Positions 9,486 through 17,925 of a stretch of 64,000 nt of DNA are shown here, piece by piece (position 1 is the first letter of the stretch; every line of letters begins with the position of its first letter). The DNA comes from Rhodobacteraceae bacterium HIMB11. GTDB taxonomy: Bacteria; Pseudomonadota; Alphaproteobacteria; Rhodobacterales; Rhodobacteraceae. Where the stretch lies: NCBI GenBank assembly GCA_000472185.1, contig AVDB01000001.1, positions 310,001 to 374,000 of the forward strand. Direction: 5' to 3'. Below the pieces are notes generated by a model. That model ran no database searches, had not been told where the DNA came from, and worked only from the letters and a program-made list of their open reading frames with translations. Position numbers and translations under genes: made by a program.

Positions 9486-10282
9486 CGAGCAGGCTGCAAT
9501 TTTCAGCAAATCTTGGATTTTTGTGGACCGAACTGCCGATTGATCAGGCAATTCAGCGCGCCGCTGAAGCGGGCTTTCATGGTATCGAGTTGCACTGGCC
9601 CGAACCCGCCGACATTTCAAAAATCAATTCCGCGCTTACGTCCACAAACCTGCCATTGCTTTCCTTAAACACCGTGCCTGGAACGAAACAGGATGGCGAT
9701 TTTGGCCTATGCGCGTTGCCAGATCGTAGAGGTGAGGCCAAAGCTGCGATTGATCTAGCAGTTGATCAGGCGCACGTGCTTAACGCGAAATTTATCCACG
9801 TCATGGCGGGCAAGGCCTCAGGCCCGGACGCCCATGAAACCTTTGTCGAAAATCTTGAATATGCGTTGGACATTACGCGGGGTTTGGGTGTTCAGATATT
9901 GATTGAACCCATTAATTCGTATGACGTGCCAGAGTATTTTTTGAAAACTGTTGATCAGGCGATTGAGATCATTAATGAAATTGGGTCGTCCGATCTAAAA
10001 TTGATGTTCGATTTTTATCATGTTGATCGCCAGCAAGGAAGCGCAATAACAAGATTTCAGGATGCGTTAAACTTTGTGGGTCATGTTCAATTTGCATCGG
10101 TACCAGATCGTGCATCGCCTGATCATGGCGATTTAGACTTTGATAAAGTTTTCAAAGTATTGGATGCACATTGGAGCGGTTTTTGTGGCGCTGAATACCG
10201 ACCTGATGGACCTACGGATGCGTCACTTCAGTGGTTGCAAAACCTTAATTCTGACCGCGATAAAGCCAGCGAACAAGGATAA
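9476..10282 (+). CDS. hyi: Hydroxypyruvate isomerase-like TIM-barrel protein
   Basis: 268 residues. The N-terminus LQFSANLGFLWTELP and the motifs GFHGIELHWP, ILIEPINSYDVPEYFL, LMFDFYHVD and HVQFASVPDRASPDHGDLDF follow the Hyi/OtnI group. These interconvert hydroxypyruvate and tartronate semialdehyde, or 2-oxo-tetronate forms. The Glu and Asp/His metal ligands are in IEPIN and FDFYH. It is the last gene of the operon from 5419 and overlaps the convergent aquaporin gene by 38 bases. An OtnI-type role with the class II aldolase next door is possible. Confidence 0.78.
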   Translation: MGVTSRLQFSANLGFLWTELPIDQAIQRAAEAGFHGIELHWPEPADISKINSALTSTNLPLLSLNTVPGTKQDGDFGLCALPDRRGEAKAAIDLAVDQAHVLNAKFIHVMAGKASGPDAHETFVENLEYALDITRGLGVQILIEPINSYDVPEYFLKTVDQAIEIINEIGSSDLKLMFDFYHVDRQQGSAITRFQDALNFVGHVQFASVPDRASPDHGDLDFDKVFKVLDAHWSGFCGAEYRPDGPTDASLQWLQNLNSDRDKASEQG

Positions 10283-10913
10283 ACGCCACATAGGCGCCGC
10301 ACAGTTCAGCCGGGATAAACATCAATAATTCAATTGGGCGTATTCCCGCGAATGTATCTGACAAGGAACGTGCAATCGCAACTGCGGGGTTGGCGAATGA
10401 TGTTGACGCGGTGAACCAATAGGCGGCCGAAATATAAAACCCAACCAACATCGGAATAGATTTCGAATTCTGCGAAATTGCGGTGAAAATCACAAACACC
10501 AACCCAAAGGTCGCAATAATTTCACTGATACAATTCCCAAATCCACTGCGGTCGACAGTCGATATTTGTAGAATTGGCACCTCAAACATCGCGTGCGCGG
10601 CCCATGTACCCAATATGCCGCCACAAACCTGCACTATCATATAAAGCAGGGTCATTTCCCCCGCTAAATCACCGCGCAGATAAAATACAAATGAAACTGC
10701 AGGGTTAAAATGTGCACCAGATACGGGGCTAAAAATCGTGATCAACACGAATAAAATTGCGCCTGTCGCTATGGTGTTCCCAAGGAGTGATATCGCCACA
10801 TCATTCGATAGAGCGGCCGCCATGATGCCTGATCCAACGACCGTCGCGACCAACAACAGCGTGCCCAAACCCTCGGCCAAGAGCCTGCGATTGAGTGAAA
10901 ATGGATGATCCAA
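10245..10913 (-). CDS. Aquaporin family (MIP) channel
   Basis: 222 residues with six predicted membrane helices and both selectivity half-helices, FNPAVS near residue 69 and ANPAVA near residue 174. The start is TTG, preceded by AGGGGAA at a suitable distance; no better ATG exists. It resembles the AqpS-like aquaporins that can pass arsenite, but no ars gene is nearby, so water or small polyols are as likely. It lies downstream of a class II aldolase on the same strand (73-base gap), and its 3' end overlaps the hydroxypyruvate isomerase gene. Confidence 0.85.
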   Translation of the reverse strand: MDHPFSLNRRLLAEGLGTLLLVATVVGSGIMAAALSNDVAISLLGNTIATGAILFVLITIFSPVSGAHFNPAVSFVFYLRGDLAGEMTLLYMIVQVCGGILGTWAAHAMFEVPILQISTVDRSGFGNCISEIIATFGLVFVIFTAISQNSKSIPMLVGFYISAAYWFTASTSFANPAVAIARSLSDTFAGIRPIELLMFIPAELCGAYVAFILVRWLYRGQN

Positions 10914-10986
10914 CGTTCTGTTCCCCTAGTTCCAGAACGGGTGATGCACGATGTTAAGGAATTTGTACATCTTAAATGCAATATAA

Positions 10987-11730
10987 TTAGGAACTGTAGT
11001 TGCTACCTTCTTCATCCAAGATTGCTTTGAGTTCAGAAAAATGACTTTCCGCTTGATCTGGATAATCGTCAAGTTCGGCGGCCGTTTTTGCCGCGATATC
11101 ATGGGGCAGTTCCCTAAGCGGTTGACCCGTTTGCAGAGCACGAATGTAGGTTTCTGCGGCCCTTTCAAAGTAATAAAGGCGGTTAAATGTATCGGCCACG
11201 TCCTTGCCCAAGACCAAAACGCCATGATTTCCCATAATCATAACCTTAATTTTTGGGTCCTGAAGCATCCCTGCGCATCGTATGCCCTCATCTTCAAAGG
11301 CCAATCCTCCAAAGCTTTCGTCGATGACATATCGTTCGTAAAAAATAGCCGTATTTTGATCGATTGGTGGCAAACGACTATCCGCAAGGGAAGCGAGCAC
11401 GGTGGCGTGGATTGAATGCACGTGCATAACGCATTTTGCATGTGGACATTTACGATGAACAGAACCGTGCAACCCCCATGCTGTCGGATCAGGTGCGTCT
11501 GGTTTGTTCATGGTATCTGGATCATTTGCATCCAATAGCAACATATCAGATGCCTTGATGCGGCTGAAATGTTTTTGATTGGGGTTCATCAGAAACTGGG
11601 TGCCATCGTCATTCACTGACAGGCTAAAGTGGTTTGCAACTGCCTCGTGCATATTTAATCGCGCAGCCCAGCGAAATGCAGCGGCAAGGTCAATTCGTTC
11701 CTGCCAATAAAGTAAATTTTGACCGTCCAT
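10987..11730 (-). CDS. Class II aldolase/adducin family protein (second copy)
   Basis: 247 residues from the ATG at 11730, which follows a strong GGAGG; the in-frame start 17 codons earlier is rejected. Motifs: LNMHEAVANHFSLSV, FLMNPNQKHFSRI, CVMHVHSIHATV and MGNHGVLVLG, giving the expected His metal ligands. It differs clearly from the aldolase at 8736 and is closer to the adducin-like group often annotated as hypothetical aldolases. The aquaporin follows after 73 bases. No pathway can be named. Confidence 0.82.
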   Translation of the reverse strand: MDGQNLLYWQERIDLAAAFRWAARLNMHEAVANHFSLSVNDDGTQFLMNPNQKHFSRIKASDMLLLDANDPDTMNKPDAPDPTAWGLHGSVHRKCPHAKCVMHVHSIHATVLASLADSRLPPIDQNTAIFYERYVIDESFGGLAFEDEGIRCAGMLQDPKIKVMIMGNHGVLVLGKDVADTFNRLYYFERAAETYIRALQTGQPLRELPHDIAAKTAAELDDYPDQAESHFSELKAILDEEGSNYSS

Positions 11731-11859
11731 CGTTAGCCTCCAGATTTTGGCAAATATGTGATCAGCAGTTTTTCCAGTCAATCCAAAGTTTATCTGGACA
11801 CCATGCTCACCTGTCCCGCAATGTATGACAGGTTGGATGCTATTTTGGATGGGGACGAC

Positions 11860-12285
11860 ATGCTGGTCTTTCTAAAAACACTTCATTTTATTGCACTGTG
11901 GGCGGCAGGCGGCCTTGGGGTTGGTGGATGGGTGCTTCAACATGTTCATAAACGCAATGGACAGCGTCCCTCGGTAGAGGTGGTTCAAAGTATCCGCGTG
12001 ATGGGTGTACTTGCGCTGATTGCGGTGCTGGCGCTGTGGATCACAGGCTATTTGTTAAGCGGAATGATTTACGGCGGCTTGCCGACCTCTGGCGCGTTTC
12101 ATGCGAAACTGACGGGTGCCACATTGATATTGATTTGTTCGCTTGGTGCAAATCTTGAAACCCTGCGCTCAATGCGGGCGGGCACTCCACCGCGGGCGGG
12201 CCTTATGGCGGTTTTTGCATGGACTGTGCGGATATCACTGTTGGTGGTGTTGATTGGGGCTGCTGCTGCGTTTTCAAGTAACTAA
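11860..12285 (+). CDS. Small four-helix integral membrane protein
   Basis: 141 residues from the ATG at 11860, preceded by GGGGACGAC; the longer frame from 11758 would overlap the opposite gene's ribosome site. Four hydrophobic helices are seen, with His near the first helix (LHFIALWAAGGLGVGGW) and in GAFHAKLTG. The pattern recalls CopD-like or DUF2269-type membrane proteins, but I cannot assign a family with confidence. It lies 101 bases before the PhyH/HD gene pair on the same strand. Confidence 0.6.
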   Translation: MLVFLKTLHFIALWAAGGLGVGGWVLQHVHKRNGQRPSVEVVQSIRVMGVLALIAVLALWITGYLLSGMIYGGLPTSGAFHAKLTGATLILICSLGANLETLRSMRAGTPPRAGLMAVFAWTVRISLLVVLIGAAAAFSSN

Positions 12286-12385
12286 GAAAGTTTTACGTCG
12301 CAGATTGAATACTCGCGTCGCAAACCTCGTGTATCTGCGGAGAGGGATTGTGCCAACATCCCCTCAGCAGTGTAGGAGCGTTGGC

Positions 12386-13240
12386 ATGGGTCTTGATGCA
12401 AAGTCATATGAAGCATATCGCACAAACGGTTTTGTGGCGGGCATTCCAGTGTTTTCCGCGCAATCTGTTGCCGAGATACGGGGCGAAATTGAAGCGTTAG
12501 AGGCCCAATATCCAAAGCCAACAGATACCAAAGATTTAAATCAGTTCTTTCGCGTGAACGGTCATTTGGTCATCCCACTGCTTGCTGATTTGGCACGGAC
12601 GCCCGAAATTCTGAACGCGGTCGAGACAATCTTGGGCCCAAATCTGTTGGTTTGGTCGGTTGAACTATTCATCAAAGAAGCGCAAACGACGAAAACAGTA
12701 TCGTGGCATCAGGACATTACGTACTGGGGTATGGGCGAGACGGATGATGAAGTCACAGCCTGGGTCGCGCTAAGTAATGTATCGGTTCAAGCTGGATGCA
12801 TGCGGTTTATTCCTGGCAGCCATCGCAATCCAATTGTTTCCCACCACGATACCTACGACGACAACAATCTGCTATCCCGCGGCCAAGAGATTGCAGGTAT
12901 CAACGAAAATGATGCGGTTTACGGTGCACTCCGCCCGGGCGAAATGTCGTTGCATCATGGTCGCTGCTTTCACGCATCTGGGCCGAATATGTCCCATGAT
13001 CGACGCATTGGGCTTGCCATACGGTACGTGACGCCCGAAGTGCGACACGAGGCTCCTGGTAACGATTATGCCATGTTGGTTCGCGGGTGTGATGCAATGA
13101 ACGGTTGGATCAACGTTGCAGGGCCACGTGGCCTGTTTGATGCAGACGATCTTGAATTCTATGACCAGGTGTTGGCAGAGCAATCTGCAACGCTTGCGGC
13201 GGGTGCAGCAACTGATGTAGGGCTTTATTCAGCCACTTAA
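12386..13240 (+). CDS. Phytanoyl-CoA dioxygenase family Fe(II)/2-oxoglutarate oxygenase
   Basis: 284 residues from the ATG at 12386 (TAGGAG before it). Iron ligands: H108-x-D110 in SWHQDI and H196 in CFHASGP; an Arg about 12 residues on may bind 2-oxoglutarate. The segment SVQAGCMRFIPGSH is typical of the PhyH family. It is followed after 16 bases by an HD-domain oxygenase-like gene. A PhyH-type hydroxylase plus an HD-type diiron oxygenase is the layout of the PhnY/PhnZ route for aminoethylphosphonate, so a hydroxylate-then-cleave pathway is plausible. The substrate is not proven. Confidence 0.8.
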   Translation: MGLDAKSYEAYRTNGFVAGIPVFSAQSVAEIRGEIEALEAQYPKPTDTKDLNQFFRVNGHLVIPLLADLARTPEILNAVETILGPNLLVWSVELFIKEAQTTKTVSWHQDITYWGMGETDDEVTAWVALSNVSVQAGCMRFIPGSHRNPIVSHHDTYDDNNLLSRGQEIAGINENDAVYGALRPGEMSLHHGRCFHASGPNMSHDRRIGLAIRYVTPEVRHEAPGNDYAMLVRGCDAMNGWINVAGPRGLFDADDLEFYDQVLAEQSATLAAGAATDVGLYSAT

Positions 13241-13256
13241 GCCAAGGGAGAGCGAT

Positions 13257-13859
13257 ATGACGATCCAAAATAATACTGTTTCATTTACACAGATGAAAGA
13301 TGGCACCAAGGAAGAATATGAACTTCTTCATGAATTGGAAAAACCCTATCTGGCCATGACAGCGGATCGTGTCTTGGATGAATTGCGACGCCACGGCGAA
13401 ACAACGCTTGAAGGGTACAAAATCACCCGACTGCAACATGGCCTACAATCTGCAACGCGCGCCGAGGAAGACGGCGTGGATATCGATTGGATTGTTGGCG
13501 CATTGTTGCACGATATTGGCGACGGATTGGCCCCCCAAAACCATGACAGGTTTTCCGCAGAAGTTGTTCGCCCCTTTGTCCGTTGGGAAGTTTCGTGGGT
13601 GATTGAACACCACGGTATTTTTCAGATGTTATATTATGCACACCATTATGGTTGGGACAAAGATGCGCGTGATCGTTACCGTGATCATCCATGTTTTGAT
13701 ACATGTGCAAAATTCTGTGAACGCTGGGATCAATCATCATTTGATCCAGATTATCCAACCAAACCACTAGAATATTTTGAACCAATGGTGCGCGAAGTTT
13801 TTTCACGCAAGGCGTATGATCCTGCGGTAATCCAAGACGGCGTTTCCATCGGTTTATAG
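13257..13859 (+). CDS. HD-domain protein, PhnZ/TmpB-like mixed-valent diiron oxygenase candidate
   Basis: 200 residues after a strong AAGGGAG site. HD ligands can be placed at H61, H85-D86, H96, H118 or H119 and D158, the six-ligand set of a diiron HD site. The segment GYKITRLQHGLQSATRA and the N-terminal QMKDGTKEEY resemble organophosphonate dioxygenases of the TmpB type as I remember them. Such enzymes cleave a carbon-phosphorus bond next to a hydroxyl made by a partner oxygenase, which here would be the PhyH gene 16 bases upstream. A phosphohydrolase or another C-X bond-cleaving role remains possible. Confidence 0.72.
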   Translation: MTIQNNTVSFTQMKDGTKEEYELLHELEKPYLAMTADRVLDELRRHGETTLEGYKITRLQHGLQSATRAEEDGVDIDWIVGALLHDIGDGLAPQNHDRFSAEVVRPFVRWEVSWVIEHHGIFQMLYYAHHYGWDKDARDRYRDHPCFDTCAKFCERWDQSSFDPDYPTKPLEYFEPMVREVFSRKAYDPAVIQDGVSIGL

Positions 13860-13868
13860 GAAACTTTG

Positions 13869-14771
13869 ATGTCCACTATATCGCGAACGCGCGCGACGGC
13901 TGTTGGTGCAACTGCTGTTCTGATGTGGGGTGTTTTGGCCCTGTTCACAACGCTTACGGGTGATGTGCCGCCATTTTTATTAACGGCAATTGCGTTTTCC
14001 ATTGGTGGATTATTGATGATCTTCAAATGGATCATTCGCGGTGATGATATTGTTTCACACCTGCGCCAACCTATTGGTGCATGGGTTTTGGGTGTTGTTG
14101 GCTTATTTGGTTATCACTTTTTGTACTTCCTCGCTCTGAAAAGCGCCCCACCCGTCCAAGCGGGTTTGATCGCATATTTGTGGCCTTTGCTGATTGTTGT
14201 GTTTTCCGCGTTATTACCCGGCGAAAAACTGCGTTGGTATCACGTGATTGGTGCGATTTCTGGATTGGTTGGGACAGTTGTGTTGGTGTCTGGTTCCGCG
14301 AGTTTGGAACTAAACCGGTCGGAATATTTCGGTTACTTACTTGCCTTGGCCTGCGCGTTTACCTGGTCAGGGTATTCGGTTTTGAACCGCAGGTTTGGAA
14401 CTGTTCCCACAGATACGGTGGGTGCGTTTTGTATTGTGGTGGCGGTACTTTCATTTATTGCGCATTTGGTATTTGAAGATACGATCATGCCAGCCAATGT
14501 GATCGAATGGTTGGCTGTGATCGGTCTTGGGTTATTTCCCGTGGGCTTGGCCTTTTTCGCATGGGACTACGGGACTAAGCACGGAGACATTCAGGTTCTT
14601 GGCGCTATTTCCTATGCTGCTCCTTTAATCTCAACAATTGTCTTGATTGCATTCGGCATGGGCACGTTGACTTGGAGTGTGTTCTGGGGTTGTGTGTTCA
14701 TCGTTGGGGGTGCTGTGGTCAGCTCAAAAGAGCTTTTTCTGACGATACTGCGCCCAAATCGATCCCGCTGA
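13869..14771 (+). CDS. EamA/DMT family transporter
   Basis: 300 residues from the ATG at 13869 (a TTG one codon earlier is also in frame). Ten hydrophobic helices form the two EamA repeats, each about 140 residues. The family moves amino acids, metabolites or toxic analogues, mostly outward. It starts nine bases after the HD gene and 21 bases before rarD, so it belongs to the oxygenase operon and could carry that pathway's substrate or product. No specific ligand can be read from sequence. Confidence 0.85.
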   Translation: MSTISRTRATAVGATAVLMWGVLALFTTLTGDVPPFLLTAIAFSIGGLLMIFKWIIRGDDIVSHLRQPIGAWVLGVVGLFGYHFLYFLALKSAPPVQAGLIAYLWPLLIVVFSALLPGEKLRWYHVIGAISGLVGTVVLVSGSASLELNRSEYFGYLLALACAFTWSGYSVLNRRFGTVPTDTVGAFCIVVAVLSFIAHLVFEDTIMPANVIEWLAVIGLGLFPVGLAFFAWDYGTKHGDIQVLGAISYAAPLISTIVLIAFGMGTLTWSVFWGCVFIVGGAVVSSKELFLTILRPNRSR

Positions 14772-14792
14772 TCCAAATTAAAGAGCCCATAT

Positions 14793-15674
14793 ATGTCCAT
14801 TGAAAAGGTTGATCATCCCAAAGGTTTCGCCTTTGCAATTGTTGCATACCTTCTGTGGGGCTTCCTTCCAATATATATGAAAGCACTTTCGCACGTCCCT
14901 GCGGCAGAAGTGGTTGCGCATCGTGTTCTTTGGTCAGTACCTGTTGCGATGATTGTGTTGGTTGCTTTGCGCAGGACGTCAGATCTAAAAAACGCACTCC
15001 GATCAAAACGCGTTATGGGTATGGCGCTACTGACAGCAACGCTGATTTCTGTGAATTGGTTAACCTACGTTTACGCAATTGCCACGGATCGCGCCTTGGA
15101 TGCTGCTTTGGGATATTATATCAATCCGCTTTTCAGTGTTTTTCTGGGCTTCGCATTGTTGGGCGAAAAACTGACACAACGGCAATGGATCGCAATTTTC
15201 CTAACCGTGTTTGCTGTCGCGATTTTGACGTATGAAGTTGGCTCTTTGCCTTGGTTGTCCCTTATTTTGCCTATCTCTTGGGGGTTTTACGCCCTGTTCA
15301 AACGGTCATTACCCATCGGACCTAATCAAGGTTTTTTGCTTGAGGTTTTGTTGCTTTGCCCTCTTGCGGTTGTGTATTTGGCATATCTGTCCGCCATGGG
15401 CGACAATCATTTTGTGTCGATAAACATCTCCACAACTCTGTTGCTGGTGGGGTGCGGATTGGTAACGGCAATCCCGTTGATAGTTTATGCAAATGGCGCA
15501 AAATTACTAAAGCTTTCGACCATTGCGATGTTGCAATACATCGCGCCAACGCTGATATTCTTGGTCGCTGTATTCGTGTTTGGTGAAGAATTCGGATGGG
15601 CGAAGAAAGTGGCCTTTCCATTGATATGGGTCGCGCTGATTATCTTTACGTCGTCCTCTGCGAAAGCGCGTTGA
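14793..15674 (+). CDS. rarD: EamA family transporter RarD
   Basis: 293 residues with ten hydrophobic helices. The N-terminus (GFAFAIVAYLLWGFLPIYMK followed by HVPAAEVVAHRVLWS) and TDRALDAALGYYINPL are the hallmarks of RarD, and the length is usual. RarD is a member of the drug/metabolite transporter group named for chloramphenicol resistance in some hosts; its natural substrate is not settled. The gene follows another EamA gene by 21 bases. Confidence 0.88.
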   Translation: MSIEKVDHPKGFAFAIVAYLLWGFLPIYMKALSHVPAAEVVAHRVLWSVPVAMIVLVALRRTSDLKNALRSKRVMGMALLTATLISVNWLTYVYAIATDRALDAALGYYINPLFSVFLGFALLGEKLTQRQWIAIFLTVFAVAILTYEVGSLPWLSLILPISWGFYALFKRSLPIGPNQGFLLEVLLLCPLAVVYLAYLSAMGDNHFVSINISTTLLLVGCGLVTAIPLIVYANGAKLLKLSTIAMLQYIAPTLIFLVAVFVFGEEFGWAKKVAFPLIWVALIIFTSSSAKAR

Positions 15675-15750
15675 ATTATATTAAGAATTTGTTGCAGACT
15701 GACATCGTTCTTATCGAACACATTACCAACGAACAGGAAACCAACATTTC

Positions 15751-16686
15751 ATGACCAAGATGACTTCATCCACCTCTGAGCGCATAGGGTCAATCAAATC
15801 CCGCCTGCATTTGCCTGCGATTTGTGCGCCTATGTTTTTGGTCACGGGCCCTGATATGGTAATTTCCGCCTGCAAATCGGGTGTTTTGGGCACGTTCCCT
15901 GCCACGAATGCGCGCACAGAAGAACAATTGGTTAGTTGGTTGGATCAAATTTCGACCTCTATCACAAAAGCGGATGCACCATGGGCGTTGAACATGATTA
16001 CGCACAACAGTTATGGACGCTTTGACTCCGAGCTTGATTTGGTGCGCCAATATCGACCAGAGTTAGTCATCACAGCGCTGGGTGGCCCGCATCGGGTTAC
16101 GGATGTTGTGCATGGCTACGGCGGATTGGTTTTTGCCGATGTGAATTCCCCAAAATTTGCGCGGAAGGCGATTGAAAAGGGTGCAGATGGACTGGTTCTG
16201 ATATGTGCGGGCGCGGGTGGGCATACAGGGGAATACGCCATGATCCCGTTTGTGGAAGAGGTGCGCACATTTTTTGACGGTCCAATTATTGTGGGGGGCG
16301 GTATTGGCACTGGCCGCGGGATCAAAGCGGTTGAGGCCTTGGGAGTTGATTTCGCCTATCTTGGAACCCGCTTTTTGGCATGCCAAGAATCTTTGATTAA
16401 TGATGAGTACCGTCAAATGGTTTGGGACAGCAAAATGGAAGATTTGATTGCATCGCGTGCGATCACAGGTGCATTGGGCAATTGGATGCGGGCAAGTGTC
16501 GAGGCGGCTGGTCTGACGGAAGAGGCCATGAAAGCGGTGGCGAAAATCGATTTTTCCCAAGATATGCACGCGGGAACGAAGGCGTGGAAACATGTATGGA
16601 GTGCAGGCCAAGGAGTGGGGTTGGTGAACGCTCCCGAAACTGTGGCCGATGTCGTGGAAACATTAGTACGGCAATATTCAACATAA
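15751..16686 (+). CDS. Nitronate monooxygenase-like flavin enzyme (2-nitropropane dioxygenase family)
   Basis: 311 residues. The FMN TIM barrel is seen in LPAICAPMFLVTGPDMVISACKSG, the glycine-rich phosphate-binding segment CAGAGGHTG and GGGIGTGRGIKAVEALGVDFAYLGTRF. Family members oxidise nitronates or reduce enoyl thioesters with FMN. The His of GGHTG is the usual catalytic residue and is present. It stands alone, 76 bases after rarD and 78 before a Rieske oxygenase gene, so no pathway is fixed. Confidence 0.85.
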   Translation: MTKMTSSTSERIGSIKSRLHLPAICAPMFLVTGPDMVISACKSGVLGTFPATNARTEEQLVSWLDQISTSITKADAPWALNMITHNSYGRFDSELDLVRQYRPELVITALGGPHRVTDVVHGYGGLVFADVNSPKFARKAIEKGADGLVLICAGAGGHTGEYAMIPFVEEVRTFFDGPIIVGGGIGTGRGIKAVEALGVDFAYLGTRFLACQESLINDEYRQMVWDSKMEDLIASRAITGALGNWMRASVEAAGLTEEAMKAVAKIDFSQDMHAGTKAWKHVWSAGQGVGLVNAPETVADVVETLVRQYST

Positions 16687-16717
16687 AATTGGTATGACTC
16701 AGCATAGTTGTTTTTAG

Positions 16718-16730
16718 TTATGTTTCATAA
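16718..16730 (+). promoter_or_regulatory. Palindrome TTATG-TTT-CATAA upstream of the Rieske oxygenase gene
   Basis: Perfect 5-base inverted arms around TTT, 35 bases before the start codon. Near-copies (one arm mismatch each) lie upstream of dctP (31897-31909) and of the P450 gene (33191-33203). Operator candidate for a shared, unidentified regulator. Confidence 0.5.
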
Positions 16731-16764
16731 TAATATTGCGATGAGTATCAGATGAGGTTGCACG

Positions 16765-17925
16765 TTGATCAGCGAAGAAGAACGCCAGATTATAAAAGAG
16801 ACACTTGATCACAAAGCAAATGGGACAACCCATATGCTGGATGATGTGATGCATAATCCGGTTGCCAAATACAATGATCCAGATCAGTTAAGGGCTGAAA
16901 TGGACATATTGTTCAAAAACTTCCCCATCATCATAGCCCATTCCAGCGATCTACCAGACGCGGGAAGTTTCCTGACCTATGACGATCTACAGGCCCCAAT
17001 TTTGGTGACGCGTAACAACGATGGACAAGTCAAAGCGTTTCTAAATGTCTGTCGCCACCGTGGTGCGCGGGTTGAGGATAAGCCATGCGGTAAGGCGCGT
17101 ACGTTTTCTTGTCCTTATCACAGCTGGACATTTGATCTGAATGGTAATTTGCGCGGCCTACCACAGCCATTTGGGTTTGGCGATCTGGATAAATCAAAAC
17201 TTGGACTCGTCGAATTGCCCGTATTTGAAGAATTCGGAATGATCTGGGTGATGCCATCCAAAACCGAACAAACGATTGATTTTGACGCTTGGACTGCCCC
17301 AATGCGGGAACAACTAAACGGATTGGATTTAGGCGGTCACGTCGTTTTCAAAAAATGGTCGCTTGACCGCAATATGAGTTGGCGCTTGGCCTTGGAAGGG
17401 TTTCAGGAAAGTTATCATTTCTGCTCTGCGCACCGCGACACTGCGTGTTCCAGTTACTTGGATAATCAAAGTGTGCACATGAATTTTTATCCGCATGTTC
17501 GCCATGCAGTTCCATTGCCATCGATCGAAGAATTACGCGAAAAACCCGAGGCAGAGTGGGATTATCGCCCACACTATATGACGCAGAATTATTTGTTTCC
17601 CGCAAATTTTGTTCAGGTGATGACTGATCATGTTTACGTCCACACAATTATCCCAACTGGGCAGGGAACCTGTAAATTTCAGTGTATGATGCTGATCCCA
17701 GAAGCGCCAAAAACAGAAAAAGCAGAGCGGTATTGGAACAAAAATTATGATCTAATTCGGATCGTATTTGATGAAGATTTCGTAATCGGCGAAGGTATTC
17801 AAAAAGGATTGAACACCAACGCCAATCAGGAATTCTTGTTTGGTATGTACGAATGCGGCCTGCACTTTGGCCAAACCGCAATTGATGATGCATTAAAAGG
17901 TGATTTAACTGTCACTACGGTTTAG
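16765..17925 (+). CDS. Aromatic ring-hydroxylating oxygenase, Rieske alpha subunit
   Basis: 386 residues, starting at TTG with GAGG seven bases upstream; no ATG fits better. Rieske [2Fe-2S] ligands are C96, H98, C116 and H119 (CRHRG, CPYHS). The mononuclear iron site is in EGFQESYHFCSAH, with H218 and H223; the third ligand, an Asp or Glu, should lie near the C-terminus. The family hydroxylates or demethylates aromatics and amines. No ferredoxin or reductase gene lies beside it, so electrons must come from elsewhere. It converges with the hydratase/dehydrogenase gene of the box operon, overlapping it by 21 bases, and is about 30% the same by eye as the Rieske protein at 44141. Confidence 0.88.
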   Translation: MISEEERQIIKETLDHKANGTTHMLDDVMHNPVAKYNDPDQLRAEMDILFKNFPIIIAHSSDLPDAGSFLTYDDLQAPILVTRNNDGQVKAFLNVCRHRGARVEDKPCGKARTFSCPYHSWTFDLNGNLRGLPQPFGFGDLDKSKLGLVELPVFEEFGMIWVMPSKTEQTIDFDAWTAPMREQLNGLDLGGHVVFKKWSLDRNMSWRLALEGFQESYHFCSAHRDTACSSYLDNQSVHMNFYPHVRHAVPLPSIEELREKPEAEWDYRPHYMTQNYLFPANFVQVMTDHVYVHTIIPTGQGTCKFQCMMLIPEAPKTEKAERYWNKNYDLIRIVFDEDFVIGEGIQKGLNTNANQEFLFGMYECGLHFGQTAIDDALKGDLTVTTV

